Assembly: GCA_016744435.1 (NCBI GenBank)
Contig: JADGEJ010000005.1
Coordinates: forward strand, 1 to 64,000
Source of the DNA: Lentibacter sp.
GTDB taxonomy: Bacteria; Pseudomonadota; Alphaproteobacteria; Rhodobacterales; Rhodobacteraceae
Length of the DNA: 64,000 nt
Direction of reading: 5' to 3'
Each line of letters starts with the position of its first letter. The stretch's first letter is position 1. Below are positions 54,701 to 62,517 of the stretch, piece after piece. The position numbers and the translations under genes were made by a program. Below the pieces are notes generated by a model. That model worked only from the letters and a program-made list of their open reading frames with translations, was not told the DNA's origin and did not search any database.

Positions 54701-55027
54701 CAACGCAATACCTTTCCGCCGCGCGAGGTCTTGGACCTGTGCAATGCCGTAGGCCCAATATTGTGCGCCACCAATGAGACGGATCAATATGGCTTTGGCA
54801 CTCGAGAGCGTATTCTCAACATAGGTATCAACGGATAGCGGGTGCTTTAGCGCGACAAGATTTGCCAGGCGTAAGCTTGGCAAATCATCGGCCCGTTTCC
54901 ATCCCGCTTTAAAGGCCCCGAGATCGCTATCAGAAAACGAAAGCACAACAAGGTCCGCAGGGCTCTGCCCTACGTCAAACGGCGTATCGTCGTTCAACCC
55001 GTGTTGCTCTCGAAAAATCACATGCAT
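51779..55027 (-). CDS. cobN: cobaltochelatase large subunit
   Basis: CobN is the cobalt- and substrate-binding subunit of the ATP-dependent aerobic chelatase and works with CobS and CobT, which are not in the window. The 1082-residue protein matches the CobN/BchH family: HMGAHGTLEWLPGKSVA, YPRGLVVDLWGSATMRTAGEEFAMAM, DVTLRVSGLFRDVFPT, NPRWADGMMRHGYRGAAEMA. It is shorter than the about 1250 residues of the Pseudomonas denitrificans enzyme. It lies 19 bases after cobW. Confidence 0.94.
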   Translation of the reverse strand: MHVIFREQHGLNDDTPFDVGQSPADLVVLSFSDSDLGAFKAGWKRADDLPSLRLANLVALKHPLSVDTYVENTLSSAKAILIRLIGGAQYWAYGIAQVQDLARRKGIALAILPADGREDPRLDDLSTLPKSTLRQLTKLCDQGGAVAAHAALAQLSIAAGLYAKPVIGKKNIPQMGLYDPQLGVIDAAQTAGKPRIYVSFYRSYLTSADTDPIDKMIVALRNAGFDAIGLFAKSLKAGGVFEYISTLLSDHPACAIINATAFSAKSEAQNASPFEAANIPVFQVALSTARRKDWTEADRGLSPADLAMHVVLPEVDGRLFAGVVSFKAPEPRDPYLEYNRFIHQADDTQIDLLVAKVKAHTALQTTDSADKNLAVILSTYPGKPYQMAHAVGLDALTSTRAVLSELKANGYHCGTDINLEGTLATAQVSWPLEAYETALKAMPIALRESLFDTWGDPKSDPSFGGTDFIFKAIKSGKVQVALQPERGPHATREDDYHDTSRVPCHGYVAFYLWLKSAGTDALIHMGAHGTLEWLPGKSVAQSSTCWPEYLTGAIPVFYPFIVNDPGEAAQAKRRLMATTLGHMPPPLVGSETPDKLVRLEYLLDEYSTADGLDPARRDRLIDTIRDEARASGVENDLGLDEGSTASEAITRIDAFVCDIKESQFCDGLHIYGKGDCGVSEIDGLIRGLSGQFVPAGPSGSPFRGRQDVMPTGRNLYSTDPRSVPTRAGHAQGVKIAEELIRRHLQDEGDYPRGLVVDLWGSATMRTAGEEFAMAMHLAGVKPKWDVGSDRVSGFEIEPLAVLGRPRIDVTLRVSGLFRDVFPTLSSLFEQAAKALSERDEDPSDNPYTTQISRVFGPKPGLYGLEMGGHLEEYTDEARQKAGDAWIKASEWAISQTGDITQDREALEVRLKSADSFVHVQDLAESDLLLAEDYATHEAGFAAALKSLGQDAPALYHMDTTKIGTPKAWTLREEIARVVQARAANPRWADGMMRHGYRGAAEMAATLDHMAAFQHLSDTVAAHLFDQYFDATLGRKDVADFIKTENPDAYQAITDRFRALMDSGLWLTRRNSIIAELEALHAL

Positions 55028-55046
55028 GATCGGGGCCCTTTAGGCG

Positions 55047-56081
55047 TTAAGCGCAGAGCACCGCTTTGATAGCGGCCTCATTGATGTCATCGTGTTCCGC
55101 AATGACGACCATTTGACCATGGCGCGGCTGATCACCCCAAGGTTGGTCAAATTGTGTGCGCACACGGGCAGAGACGGCCTGCACCAAGAGGCGCATTGGT
55201 TTGCCTTTTACGCTTGCGTACCCTTTGATGCGCAGGATGTTTTGCTCCCGTGCTAAGGTTTCGATTTTTGCGATTATGTCATCGGCATTCTCCAATTCTG
55301 GAATGTCGATGATTATGGATTCAAAATCATCATGTTCATGGTCATGATGTCCATCATGATGGGATGGGCGCGCCTCAAGGTCGTCTTCGGCGGCGGCATC
55401 AAGGCCCAAGATCACCTTTGGATCAATCTGCCCGTCAGTGATTGGCAACATCGGCACTTTGCGCGGTGTTTCGGCGGCGATGATGTCTTTGGCTTGTTGC
55501 ATTTGCTCAGGGCTGGTGAGGTCCGCTTTGGACAGAAGGATGATATCAGCGCAAGAAATCTGATCTTCAAAAACTTCGGACAATGGCGTTTCGTGGTCGA
55601 TGCCTTCATCCGCCTCACGCTGAGCGTCCACCGCAGCGACATCTGGTGCAAAGCGACCATCAGAAACGGCTTCGGCGTCGGCGACCGCGATCACACCATC
55701 AACGGTGATTTTGGATTTGATCGCAGGCCAATTGAACGCAAGTAAAAGGGGCTTTGGGAGCGCAAGGCCAGATGTTTCAATCAAGATATGGTCTGGCGGG
55801 GTAGGGAGCGCCATCAAGCTTTCGATTGTTGGAATGAAATCATCCGCAACTGTGCAACAGATACAGCCGTTTGCAAGCTCCACGATGTTTTCCGCAGGAC
55901 AGTTTTCATCGGAGCAAGATTTAAGGATGTCCCCATCTATGCCTAACGTGCCAAATTCGTTCACCACAATGGCCAAGCGTGTGTCGCCTGCGTTGCGGAT
56001 CAGGTTGCGGATCAATGTGGTTTTGCCAGAACCCAAAAAGCCAGTGATCACTGTTACGGGTATTTTGCGAAGTGTGTTCAT
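55047..56081 (-). CDS. cobW: CobW family metal-binding GTPase
   Basis: CobW is a COG0523 GTPase thought to deliver cobalt to the chelatase. The 344-residue protein has the P loop VTGFLGSGKTTLI, the metal motif ANGCICCTVADDF (CxCC), DHILIETSGLALPKP, SKADLTSPEQ and a His-rich linker DGHHDHEHDD (about residues 242-252) typical of metal-trafficking members. It follows the DUF1636 gene with a 4-base overlap. Confidence 0.93.
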   Translation of the reverse strand: MNTLRKIPVTVITGFLGSGKTTLIRNLIRNAGDTRLAIVVNEFGTLGIDGDILKSCSDENCPAENIVELANGCICCTVADDFIPTIESLMALPTPPDHILIETSGLALPKPLLLAFNWPAIKSKITVDGVIAVADAEAVSDGRFAPDVAAVDAQREADEGIDHETPLSEVFEDQISCADIILLSKADLTSPEQMQQAKDIIAAETPRKVPMLPITDGQIDPKVILGLDAAAEDDLEARPSHHDGHHDHEHDDFESIIIDIPELENADDIIAKIETLAREQNILRIKGYASVKGKPMRLLVQAVSARVRTQFDQPWGDQPRHGQMVVIAEHDDINEAAIKAVLCA

Positions 56082-56449
56082 GAGTTTTTTCCTAAGGCTG
56101 GAATGCGTGAAAGGGTCTGCCTTTTAAATGTATCGGAACGTTCACGCCAAGGAATGATGCCATCTTTGGATTGTGCGTATTGCGCAGCGCCGTCCAAAAT
56201 ATCCTGAGCATGGTCAATAGCGTTCATGTGGCCGTAAACATAAGTCCACTTGCCATCTTGCGCGAGCGCCACCGCCGAACCATTGTTGCAAGCGGAAAGG
56301 CATTTTACGCCTTCGATTTTTACGCCCTCAGGCGCGCCAAGTGCGTTCAGTTTTTCGAAAAGTTCTTCGCCAGGGCGGATACCGCCCTCTGGGGTTTCAA
56401 GTCCCGCACGGCAAGTTGTACACACGTAAAGTGTTGCGGTGGTTGTCAT
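56078..56449 (-). CDS. DUF1636 ferredoxin-like metal-binding protein
   Basis: A 123-residue protein of the DUF1636 family, often found next to cobW. The CxxC (C10, C13 in YVCTTCR) and CxxxC (C50, C54 in VKCLSACNNG) arrangement is that of thioredoxin-like 2Fe-2S proteins. It is the first gene of the riboswitch-controlled cobW-cobN operon. A role in electron supply or cobalt handling is plausible but not established. Confidence 0.85.
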   Translation of the reverse strand: MTTTATLYVCTTCRAGLETPEGGIRPGEELFEKLNALGAPEGVKIEGVKCLSACNNGSAVALAQDGKWTYVYGHMNAIDHAQDILDGAAQYAQSKDGIIPWRERSDTFKRQTLSRIPALGKNS

Positions 56450-56452
56450 TTC

Positions 56453-56485
56453 AAGCCCTTTCCAAGACCATACGGCAAGGGGCTT
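56453..56485 (-). promoter_or_regulatory. hairpin covering the DUF1636 ribosome binding site
   Basis: On the minus strand AAGCCCCTT (complement of 56485-56477) can pair with AAGGGCTT (complement of 56460-56453), which contains the AAGGG Shine-Dalgarno sequence about 7 bases before the ATG at 56449. The pairing would hide the start region downstream of the riboswitch. Confidence 0.5.
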
Positions 56486-56529
56486 TGAGCTGAAAAGGAC
56501 ACACCTTTTGCAGACCGCGAGACACCCCG

Positions 56530-56700
56530 TTCGCTATTGCATTTATATTTCTGGCAGGTCTCCCGGCTTACGGAGTCGAGCTATGCTCATTAAGCTATAT
56601 CCTTCCCAGCGTTTGCCAGTGAATATAGCCTCATCCGATCACGGTCGCGGGGGCGGCTGTACTTAAAGAAAACACGCTGCGCGCATTCCCTCACATCACA
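56530..56700 (-). ncRNA. cobalamin (AdoCbl) riboswitch upstream of DUF1636-cobW-cobN
   Basis: Read on the minus strand it shows the hallmark blocks in order: GGGAA, the GCCGCCCCCGCGACCGTGA region, ACTGGC...GGGAAGG, and AAGCCGGGAGACCTGCCAG, which is the B12 box with the paired GCC...GCC elements. The gene that follows and the rest of the operon are cobalamin synthesis genes. Exact ends are approximate. Confidence 0.88.
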
Positions 56701-56806
56701 TTCCCTTTTCACTTGTCATAGACAAGAACCAGAAACTCACTTACGAATAAATCGGCAACCTCGTCAATAGATGAAATTTAATATCATGTAGGGCTTTGAA
56801 ATAAAT

Positions 56807-57424
56807 ATGAAAATTGATTTTGAGGATGCGGGGCGCCACACACGGAAAATGGTAAAAAAGAAGGCCGTTCGCGATAAGATCATGGCAACCAAAAGTGGTG
56901 AGAAGGGGCTAATCATTGTTAATACCGGCAACGGGAAGGGGAAATCTTCTGCTGCGTTTGGTATGATTTTTCGCCATATTGCCCATGGCATGCCCTGTGC
57001 TGTGGTGCAGTTTATCAAAGGTGCCATGGGGACGGGAGAGCGCACGTTGATCGAAAATCACTTCGGTGATCTGTGTCAATTTCACACCATGGGTGAAGGC
57101 TTTACTTGGGAAACTCAAGACAAAGTACGCGACATTGCGGCGGCGACACGTGCGTGGGAAAAAGCTAAGGAATTGATTCTCGACCCTGAGATATCAATGG
57201 TGCTTTTAGATGAAATTAATATCGCGCTGCGCTACGAATATATCGACCTCGATGAGGTTGTGTCGTTCCTGAAAAATGAAAAACCTGTGATGACGCATGT
57301 GGTGCTTACGGGCCGAAACGCAAAAGAGCCGTTACTTGAAATCGCGGACCTTGCAACCGAGATGGGGCAGGTGAAGCATCCGTTCCGTGATGGGATAAAA
57401 GCGCAGCAGGGCATTGAGTTTTAA
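56807..57424 (+). CDS. cobO: cob(I)yrinic acid a,c-diamide adenosyltransferase
   Basis: CobO (BtuR/CobA type) transfers the adenosyl group from ATP to cob(I)alamin precursors. The 205-residue protein has a P loop VNTGNGKGKSSAAFGMIFRHIAHGM, VVQFIKGAMGTGER, VLLDEINIALRYEYIDLDEV and VVLTGRNAKEPL. It is the first plus-strand gene facing away from the riboswitch region and has no riboswitch of its own on the plus strand. cobQ follows 9 bases on. Confidence 0.93.
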   Translation: MKIDFEDAGRHTRKMVKKKAVRDKIMATKSGEKGLIIVNTGNGKGKSSAAFGMIFRHIAHGMPCAVVQFIKGAMGTGERTLIENHFGDLCQFHTMGEGFTWETQDKVRDIAAATRAWEKAKELILDPEISMVLLDEINIALRYEYIDLDEVVSFLKNEKPVMTHVVLTGRNAKEPLLEIADLATEMGQVKHPFRDGIKAQQGIEF

Positions 57425-57433
57425 GGTTCTTTG

Positions 57434-58882
57434 ATGGGAAAAGCATTAATGATCCAAGGCACGGGATCCAATGTGGGGAAATCCATGTTGGTCGCGGGGC
57501 TGTGCCGTGCGGCGGTGAAGCGCGGTATGTCTGTTCGCCCATTTAAACCGCAAAACATGTCAAATAATGCGGCAGTTGTTTCTGGTGGTGAGGGTGAAAT
57601 TGGTCGTGCCCAAGCCTTGCAGGCCTTGGCCTGCGGTGTTGAAACCCATGTTGATATGAACCCAATTTTGCTCAAACCAGAAAGTGATCGCGGTGCGGCT
57701 GTGATCATACAGGGCAAGCATCACATAACTTGCAAAGCCCAAGAATATGCGACGCTTAAGCCAAGTTTGATGACCTGCGTAATTGAAAGTTTTGAGCGCC
57801 TAAAATCGGATGCTGATCTCGTTATCGTTGAAGGAGCTGGATCGCCTGCGGAGGTGAATCTTCGCACAAATGACCTTGCCAATATGGGGTTTGCTGTGGC
57901 CGCTGATGTGCCCGTTATTTTGGCGGGTGACATCGATCGCGGTGGTGTGATCGCACAAATGGTGGGCACCAAAGGGGTCCTACCCAAAGAGGATCTCGAT
58001 CAGATTTCGGGTTTTATGATCAACAAATTTCGTGGTGATCCGCGATTGTTTGATGATGGCTACGACATGATTGCGGCACAAACGGATTGGCGAGGATTTG
58101 GTGTTCTTCCCTATTTTGACAACGCCCATTTATTGCCAGCGGAAGACGCGCTTGATCTACGCGGTCGCGCCTCTGAAGGCGAGTTACATGTCGTATGTCT
58201 CGGCCTGTCGCGGATCGCAAATTTTGATGATCTTGATCCGATTGGCATTGAAGAGGGCGTGAACCTCACCATGCTTCTTGCGGGGCAGCCTATCCCCGGG
58301 GATGCTGATTTGGTGATCATTCCGGGCACGAAATCAACGCGTCAAGACCTCGCCTTCCTACGCGCGCAAGGGTGGGATATTGATCTACAGGCCCACATTC
58401 GCCGTGGCGGCCATGTGCTTGGAATTTGTGGCGGATATCAAATGCTTGGGCGGGTTATTGATGATCCAGATGGTATTGAAGGGCATGTTGGTGAAAGCCT
58501 GGGCCTTGGGCATTTAGAGGTTAAAACCACGATGATGCCTGAGAAAACACTCACGCAAGTGGTCGCCATCCATGCCGCATCTGGGGTGACTATGTCAGGC
58601 TATGAAATTCATATCGGCCACACTGATGGTGCGGATTGCGCACGTCCATTTTCGATGGTGAGCGGGCGGCCTGAGGGCGCGCAATCGGGGGATGGGCGTA
58701 TTGTCGGGACTTACCTGCATGGACTTTTCGCAGATGACGTTTTCCGAGGTGCCTATTTGCAAAGTTTTGGTGTCCAAAGCCAGTCGCACTATGGCGATAC
58801 GGTTGAAAAGACGCTAGATGAACTGGCTGCGTTCATGGAAGAAAATCTCGATCTTGATGCGCTATTTTCCACCGCGCGCTAA
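57434..58882 (+). CDS. cobQ: cobyric acid synthase
   Basis: CobQ amidates side chains b, d, e and g of adenosylcobyrinic acid a,c-diamide. The 482-residue protein has the P loop [20 protein letters not shown], the NMSNNAA and [12 protein letters not shown] motifs, and a C-terminal glutaminase with [12 protein letters not shown]-like GICGGYQML (Cys nucleophile) and TYLHGLF. Start at ATG 57434 is preferred to the preceding TTG. Its last 21 bases overlap the convergent cobC. Confidence 0.94.
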   Translation: MGKALMIQGTGSNVGKSMLVAGLCRAAVKRGMSVRPFKPQNMSNNAAVVSGGEGEIGRAQALQALACGVETHVDMNPILLKPESDRGAAVIIQGKHHITCKAQEYATLKPSLMTCVIESFERLKSDADLVIVEGAGSPAEVNLRTNDLANMGFAVAADVPVILAGDIDRGGVIAQMVGTKGVLPKEDLDQISGFMINKFRGDPRLFDDGYDMIAAQTDWRGFGVLPYFDNAHLLPAEDALDLRGRASEGELHVVCLGLSRIANFDDLDPIGIEEGVNLTMLLAGQPIPGDADLVIIPGTKSTRQDLAFLRAQGWDIDLQAHIRRGGHVLGICGGYQMLGRVIDDPDGIEGHVGESLGLGHLEVKTTMMPEKTLTQVVAIHAASGVTMSGYEIHIGHTDGADCARPFSMVSGRPEGAQSGDGRIVGTYLHGLFADDVFRGAYLQSFGVQSQSHYGDTVEKTLDELAAFMEENLDLDALFSTAR

Positions 58883-59842
58883 GGCATATTTGACGCGTTC
58901 AAGCTCCGTTGCATTTGCGGGCAACCCTAGTCTGATCCAGCGATCAGAGTAGGGAAAAATGCGTGACCAAACCTGTGACTTCGCGAGGGTATCTTGTGCA
59001 AGGTGGGCATCAGGTGTTTCGTAAAGCTGAAAAAGCAAGCTTCCACCTTTGCGCGCCCAACCAGCATTCGCCGCAATCTCGTCTAATTGCGTTACGTCGT
59101 CATGCAAACGTGCAATGGTCTTAGCGGCCCATGCTTTATCAGAAAGGGCTTGCGCGCCAATAGCTAGTGCTGGTCCAGAAACGGGCCAAGGCCCTGCCAT
59201 ATCTTGGAGTTTTTCGATCATGATCTTATCGCCGAGGACAAAGCCTAGGCGCACCCCCGCAAGGCCGTAAAACTTTCCAAATGAGCGTAAGACAATAAGC
59301 CCGCTCTGCCCTGCCAGATTGGCCACGGAGTGGTCGGGATATGGGTCGCAGAAACTTTCATCAACAATCAAATGGCCCACCAGTTTTGATAGGTTTAGGA
59401 TCTCATTTGGTGTAAATATAGCCCCTGTCGGATTGTTGGGATTAACGACGACGGCGACATCGGCGCCATTGAGGTCCGCCAAGGTTGGGACTTCTTTCAC
59501 GCGCCAGCCCGCCCTACGAAATGAGGCTGCATGTTCGTTATACGTCGGAGCTAAAACGCGCATTTCCCCACGCGGCAAAAAATGTGGCAACATCTGAATT
59601 GCCCCTTGCGCTCCAGCGGTGATCAACATGGGTGCATCGGATTTATAAGCCAGTTTTGCGGCGGCTTTGGTCTCGTTTATCAAGCTTTGTGTTGGCAGGG
59701 CACCCCAGATATTATCGGGAAATACTGGAGCGGGGTAGGCCACGCGGTTGATGCCCGTGGACAGGTCAATCCAGCTTTTCGGGTCGCCGCCATATTGGGC
59801 GATGGCCGCGTCCATATTTCCGCCGTGATCACGTTTTTGCAT
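58862..59842 (-). CDS. cobC: threonine-phosphate decarboxylase (CobC/CobD type)
   Basis: This PLP enzyme makes (R)-1-amino-2-propanol phosphate for the nucleotide loop. The 326-residue protein starts [36 protein letters not shown], as expected for the family, with [28 protein letters not shown] and the PLP lysine in [17 protein letters not shown]. It is in a block with cbiB and the threonine kinase gene (gap 4 bases to cbiB), matching a substrate-supply module. Symbol follows the Pseudomonas denitrificans scheme; the Salmonella name is cobD. Confidence 0.9.
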   Translation of the reverse strand: MQKRDHGGNMDAAIAQYGGDPKSWIDLSTGINRVAYPAPVFPDNIWGALPTQSLINETKAAAKLAYKSDAPMLITAGAQGAIQMLPHFLPRGEMRVLAPTYNEHAASFRRAGWRVKEVPTLADLNGADVAVVVNPNNPTGAIFTPNEILNLSKLVGHLIVDESFCDPYPDHSVANLAGQSGLIVLRSFGKFYGLAGVRLGFVLGDKIMIEKLQDMAGPWPVSGPALAIGAQALSDKAWAAKTIARLHDDVTQLDEIAANAGWARKGGSLLFQLYETPDAHLAQDTLAKSQVWSRIFPYSDRWIRLGLPANATELERVKYALARGGK

Positions 59843-59846
59843 CTGT

Positions 59847-60785
59847 TTATCCTATGGTTGCGGTTGCAATTAGGAGCCCCATAAAAGCCAATATTGATCG
59901 TCTATATAGTTGAAGCGCCTCTGAAATATCACTGGTGATTGCGTCACGGCCCTTCGCATGAATCCATGGCTCCTCCGTCAATTCATCATTGTAAATACGT
60001 GGACCAGACAGTGAAATATTGAGAGAGGCGGCCATGGCGGCTTCGGGCCAGCCAGCATTTGGGGAACGGTGAAGTTTTGCGTCGATGCACATCGTTTTAA
60101 GGCTGGGCTTGGGTGCTGGACCACAAAGGGCAAACAATAGCCCCGTGATCCGTGCGGGGATCCAATTCACCACATCATCGGTTATTGCACTGAAGCGTCC
60201 AAAATGGAGGTAACGGTCATTTTTATGGCCAATCATACTGTCGAGCGTATTGATCGTCTTATAGCCCGCGATGCCAGGCAGCCCCAAGAGCGCACCCCAA
60301 AAGAGAGGTGCGATAATCCCGTCAGATGTATTTTCGGCCAAGCTTTCGATGGTGGCACGAATGATCCCCCGCGCGTCCAAGGCCTCAGGATTGCGGCCTA
60401 CGATCATCGACACCGCATAACGGGCTTCTTTTATATCATCATTGCGCAGAGGTGCTTCGATGGCGCGGACATGCTCATGGAGGGAGCGCACCGCGACAAA
60501 GGGCCATGCCAAAATGCCGAGGATAATCGTGCCGAAAATGGACTTCGGAAGTAGAGCCAGTAGGAAAAATGCCACGAGTATGACGCCAAGAATGATTACA
60601 AGTGCCGTGACTATGCCGTTGACACGCTGGGCGCGCGCGCTACCGGTGTTGAAGCGTGCCTCAAGAGCAAAAATGCAGTGGCCAACCCATGTGACGGGGT
60701 GGCCAATCTTGCGGTAAATCATCTTGGGCCAGCCGATGATGATGTCGATCAGAACTGCAATGAGCATGGCGAAGATAAAGCTCAT
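59847..60785 (-). CDS. cbiB: adenosylcobinamide-phosphate synthase (CbiB)
   Basis: CbiB attaches aminopropanol phosphate to adenosylcobyric acid in the inner membrane. The 312-residue protein is hydrophobic with at least four membrane segments and the family motifs GHPVTWVGHCIFALE, IIRATIESLAENTSDGIIAPLFWG, KTINTLDSMIGHKNDRYLHFGRFSAI, ITDDVVNWIPARITG and NAGWPEAAMAASLN. It overlaps the threonine kinase gene by 4 bases. It is called cobD in some organisms. Confidence 0.93.
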   Translation of the reverse strand: MSFIFAMLIAVLIDIIIGWPKMIYRKIGHPVTWVGHCIFALEARFNTGSARAQRVNGIVTALVIILGVILVAFFLLALLPKSIFGTIILGILAWPFVAVRSLHEHVRAIEAPLRNDDIKEARYAVSMIVGRNPEALDARGIIRATIESLAENTSDGIIAPLFWGALLGLPGIAGYKTINTLDSMIGHKNDRYLHFGRFSAITDDVVNWIPARITGLLFALCGPAPKPSLKTMCIDAKLHRSPNAGWPEAAMAASLNISLSGPRIYNDELTEEPWIHAKGRDAITSDISEALQLYRRSILAFMGLLIATATIG

Positions 60786-61594
60786 GAGGCGCCTCCAAAA
60801 GTGAAATCCACGATATGTGTAAAGTTGCTGTCGCGTAAAATATCAACGATATTTGTTGGCGCTGCGTCCTCATGAAAGATAAATCCGCGTGCGGACCCTG
60901 TATGGGCAATGACGATTCCGAGCGCGTCAGTTTTAGCAAGGATGTCGAGGCTCGGGTCATACCCAGGCTGCCGAAGGCCTAGGTTTCGCTTTGCTGAAAT
61001 GGTGCTCAGGTTTGCCAGATGGTCGAGGGTTTTGATCTCAGCCCACTTGGTCACCAAATCTGAAATGTCGGCGAAGTTATTGTCGCTGGCATCAGTGTGT
61101 TCTGAGTGAGGGACGAAGCCACCGATGATCCTCCCCCTTGGCAGCGGGCCAAATGTATCTTTGACAAGTCCCTTGCGCGATGCCCAAAGGTATTGCCGCG
61201 TATTTGGGAACATTAAAGGATCAACAGCACCTTCACTTTGGAAACACGCGCTGGCGATTTCCTCAGGTGTGAGATCAGGCGCCAACATGCGTAAGAAAGC
61301 TACGCGTGCCGCAGTCGACGCCCCCGCGCCACCCCCTGCGGGCATGTCATGGCTGAGTTGAAAATGGCCATCATATTTTGCATTGCACTGCTCAAATAGG
61401 GTTCCAATTTGATCCGCGGATAAGATTTGTTGCGGTGATTGCATGATCGCGAATTCACCAGCGCGCCGCGAAAGGTGGACCCTTAGATTGGGGCAGGGTA
61501 ACGAAATGAGCACCACATCACCCGTAGGCCCCATCTGCCCTTGGAGGAATTCGCCGAAATGGCCAGCGATGGAAATGTCACATGGGGTCTGCAT
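60782..61594 (-). CDS. L-threonine kinase (PduX/BluE-type GHMP kinase)
   Basis: A 270-residue GHMP-superfamily kinase with the phosphate-binding loop DMPAGGGAGASTAARVAFL (about 85-103) and the N-terminal DISIAGHFGEFLQGQMG that marks PduX/BluE enzymes, which phosphorylate L-threonine for CobC. ATG 61594 is chosen over one at 61603 because the family begins here. Together with cobC and cbiB it forms a complete aminopropanol arm module. bluE in Rhodobacter capsulatus is the nearest named counterpart I know. Confidence 0.8.
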   Translation of the reverse strand: MQTPCDISIAGHFGEFLQGQMGPTGDVVLISLPCPNLRVHLSRRAGEFAIMQSPQQILSADQIGTLFEQCNAKYDGHFQLSHDMPAGGGAGASTAARVAFLRMLAPDLTPEEIASACFQSEGAVDPLMFPNTRQYLWASRKGLVKDTFGPLPRGRIIGGFVPHSEHTDASDNNFADISDLVTKWAEIKTLDHLANLSTISAKRNLGLRQPGYDPSLDILAKTDALGIVIAHTGSARGFIFHEDAAPTNIVDILRDSNFTHIVDFTFGGAS

Positions 61595-61704
61595 AGAAAG
61601 CATCCAATTGATAGTACGTGGGATGAGCGGTAAGGCCTTTTCTCACAGATAATCAACTTGAATTGCGATGGGTTGATCGCAACCGACGACGTAAAGGGGG
61701 GGCA

Positions 61705-62208
61705 ATGGGTGTGTTATTGGTGACAGGCGGTGCAAGGTCAGGCAAGAGCGCCTATGCGGAAACACGCGCTTTGGCAGAGAGCCCAAACCCGATTTATATC
61801 GCGACCGCCCAAGCTTATGACGATGAAATGCGCGCCCGTATTCAGGGCCACCAAGGTCGCCGTGGGCCTGAGTGGTCGGATATTCATGCGCCTCTCGACT
61901 TGGGGTCTGCGCTTCATGACAGTGATGGGGCAAGCGTGCGGCTCATTGATTGTTTGACGCTTTGGGTGACAAACTTGTTGTTGGCGGATCGGGATGTCGA
62001 GGGTGAAATCGAATCCCTTACGACTTGCCTGGCCACGCAAGTGTCACCTGTAATTCTGGTCACGGGCGAAGTGGGCATGGGTATTGTTCCTGAAAATCAA
62101 CTCGCGCGGAATTTTCGCGATGCAGCAGGGCATTGCAATCAAAGAGTTGCGGCGGTCGCGGATGAAGTTCAGGTGACCATTTCAGGTCTGCCGTTGCGCC
62201 TGAAATAG
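61705..62208 (+). CDS. cobP: adenosylcobinamide kinase/guanylyltransferase
   Basis: CobP (CobU in Salmonella) phosphorylates adenosylcobinamide and transfers GMP. The 167-residue protein has the P loop LVTGGARSGKSAYAE, YIATAQAYDDEMRARIQGHQGRR, RLIDCLTLWVTNLLL and VTGEVGMGIVPENQLARNFRDAAGHCNQRVA, all conserved. ATG 61705 is preceded by a GGGGGG stretch as Shine-Dalgarno sequence; the frame is open 14 codons earlier without homology. A second cobalamin riboswitch starts about 70 bases after it. Confidence 0.94.
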   Translation: MGVLLVTGGARSGKSAYAETRALAESPNPIYIATAQAYDDEMRARIQGHQGRRGPEWSDIHAPLDLGSALHDSDGASVRLIDCLTLWVTNLLLADRDVEGEIESLTTCLATQVSPVILVTGEVGMGIVPENQLARNFRDAAGHCNQRVAAVADEVQVTISGLPLRLK

Positions 62209-62279
62209 GCAAAAATGCACACTGAGGTGTCGCTTTTCTGCTTGACCTGATGGCTCTTTTTGTCCCTAAGTGACTGTTA

Positions 62280-62475
62280 CATATGGTGTCCCGTATGGAG
62301 CAAAGCTTTGGGACATAAATGGGAATAAGGAAGGGTGGACCAAGTTGCGGCACCCGACGCCTTAGCCGCCCCCGCGACTGTATGCGCTGAGCCTGTTTGA
62401 AGAGCCACTGGAGCAATCTGGGAAGGCCAAACAAGACATTGAAGCGCGAGCCAGGAAACCTGCCAAATGTCATTG
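62280..62475 (+). ncRNA. cobalamin (AdoCbl) riboswitch upstream of the cobalt permease gene
   Basis: The plus-strand sequence contains GGGAA-TAAGGAAGGGTG, the GCCGCCCCCGCGACTGTAT block, GAGCCACTGG...GGGAAGG and CGAGCCAGGAAACCTGCC (B12 box). It lies 40 bases before the CbiM-like gene, fitting cobalamin-responsive control of cobalt uptake. Ends are approximate. Confidence 0.9.
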
Positions 62476-62485
62476 AACATTAACC

Positions 62486-62509
62486 ACCGTCGGGTGTGAC
62501 GGTTAGGAG
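62486..62509 (+). promoter_or_regulatory. hairpin adjoining the permease ribosome binding site
   Basis: ACCGTC (62486-62491) pairs with GACGGT (62498-62503), and the Shine-Dalgarno TAGGAG follows directly (62504-62509), 8 bases before the ATG at 62518. Closing this stem would partly block initiation. Confidence 0.45.
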
Positions 62510-62517
62510 TATAGACT

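Noticed and set aside
56439-56666. Plus-strand small protein across the riboswitch
   Set aside because: The region is explained by the minus-strand cobalamin riboswitch; the frame has no Shine-Dalgarno sequence.
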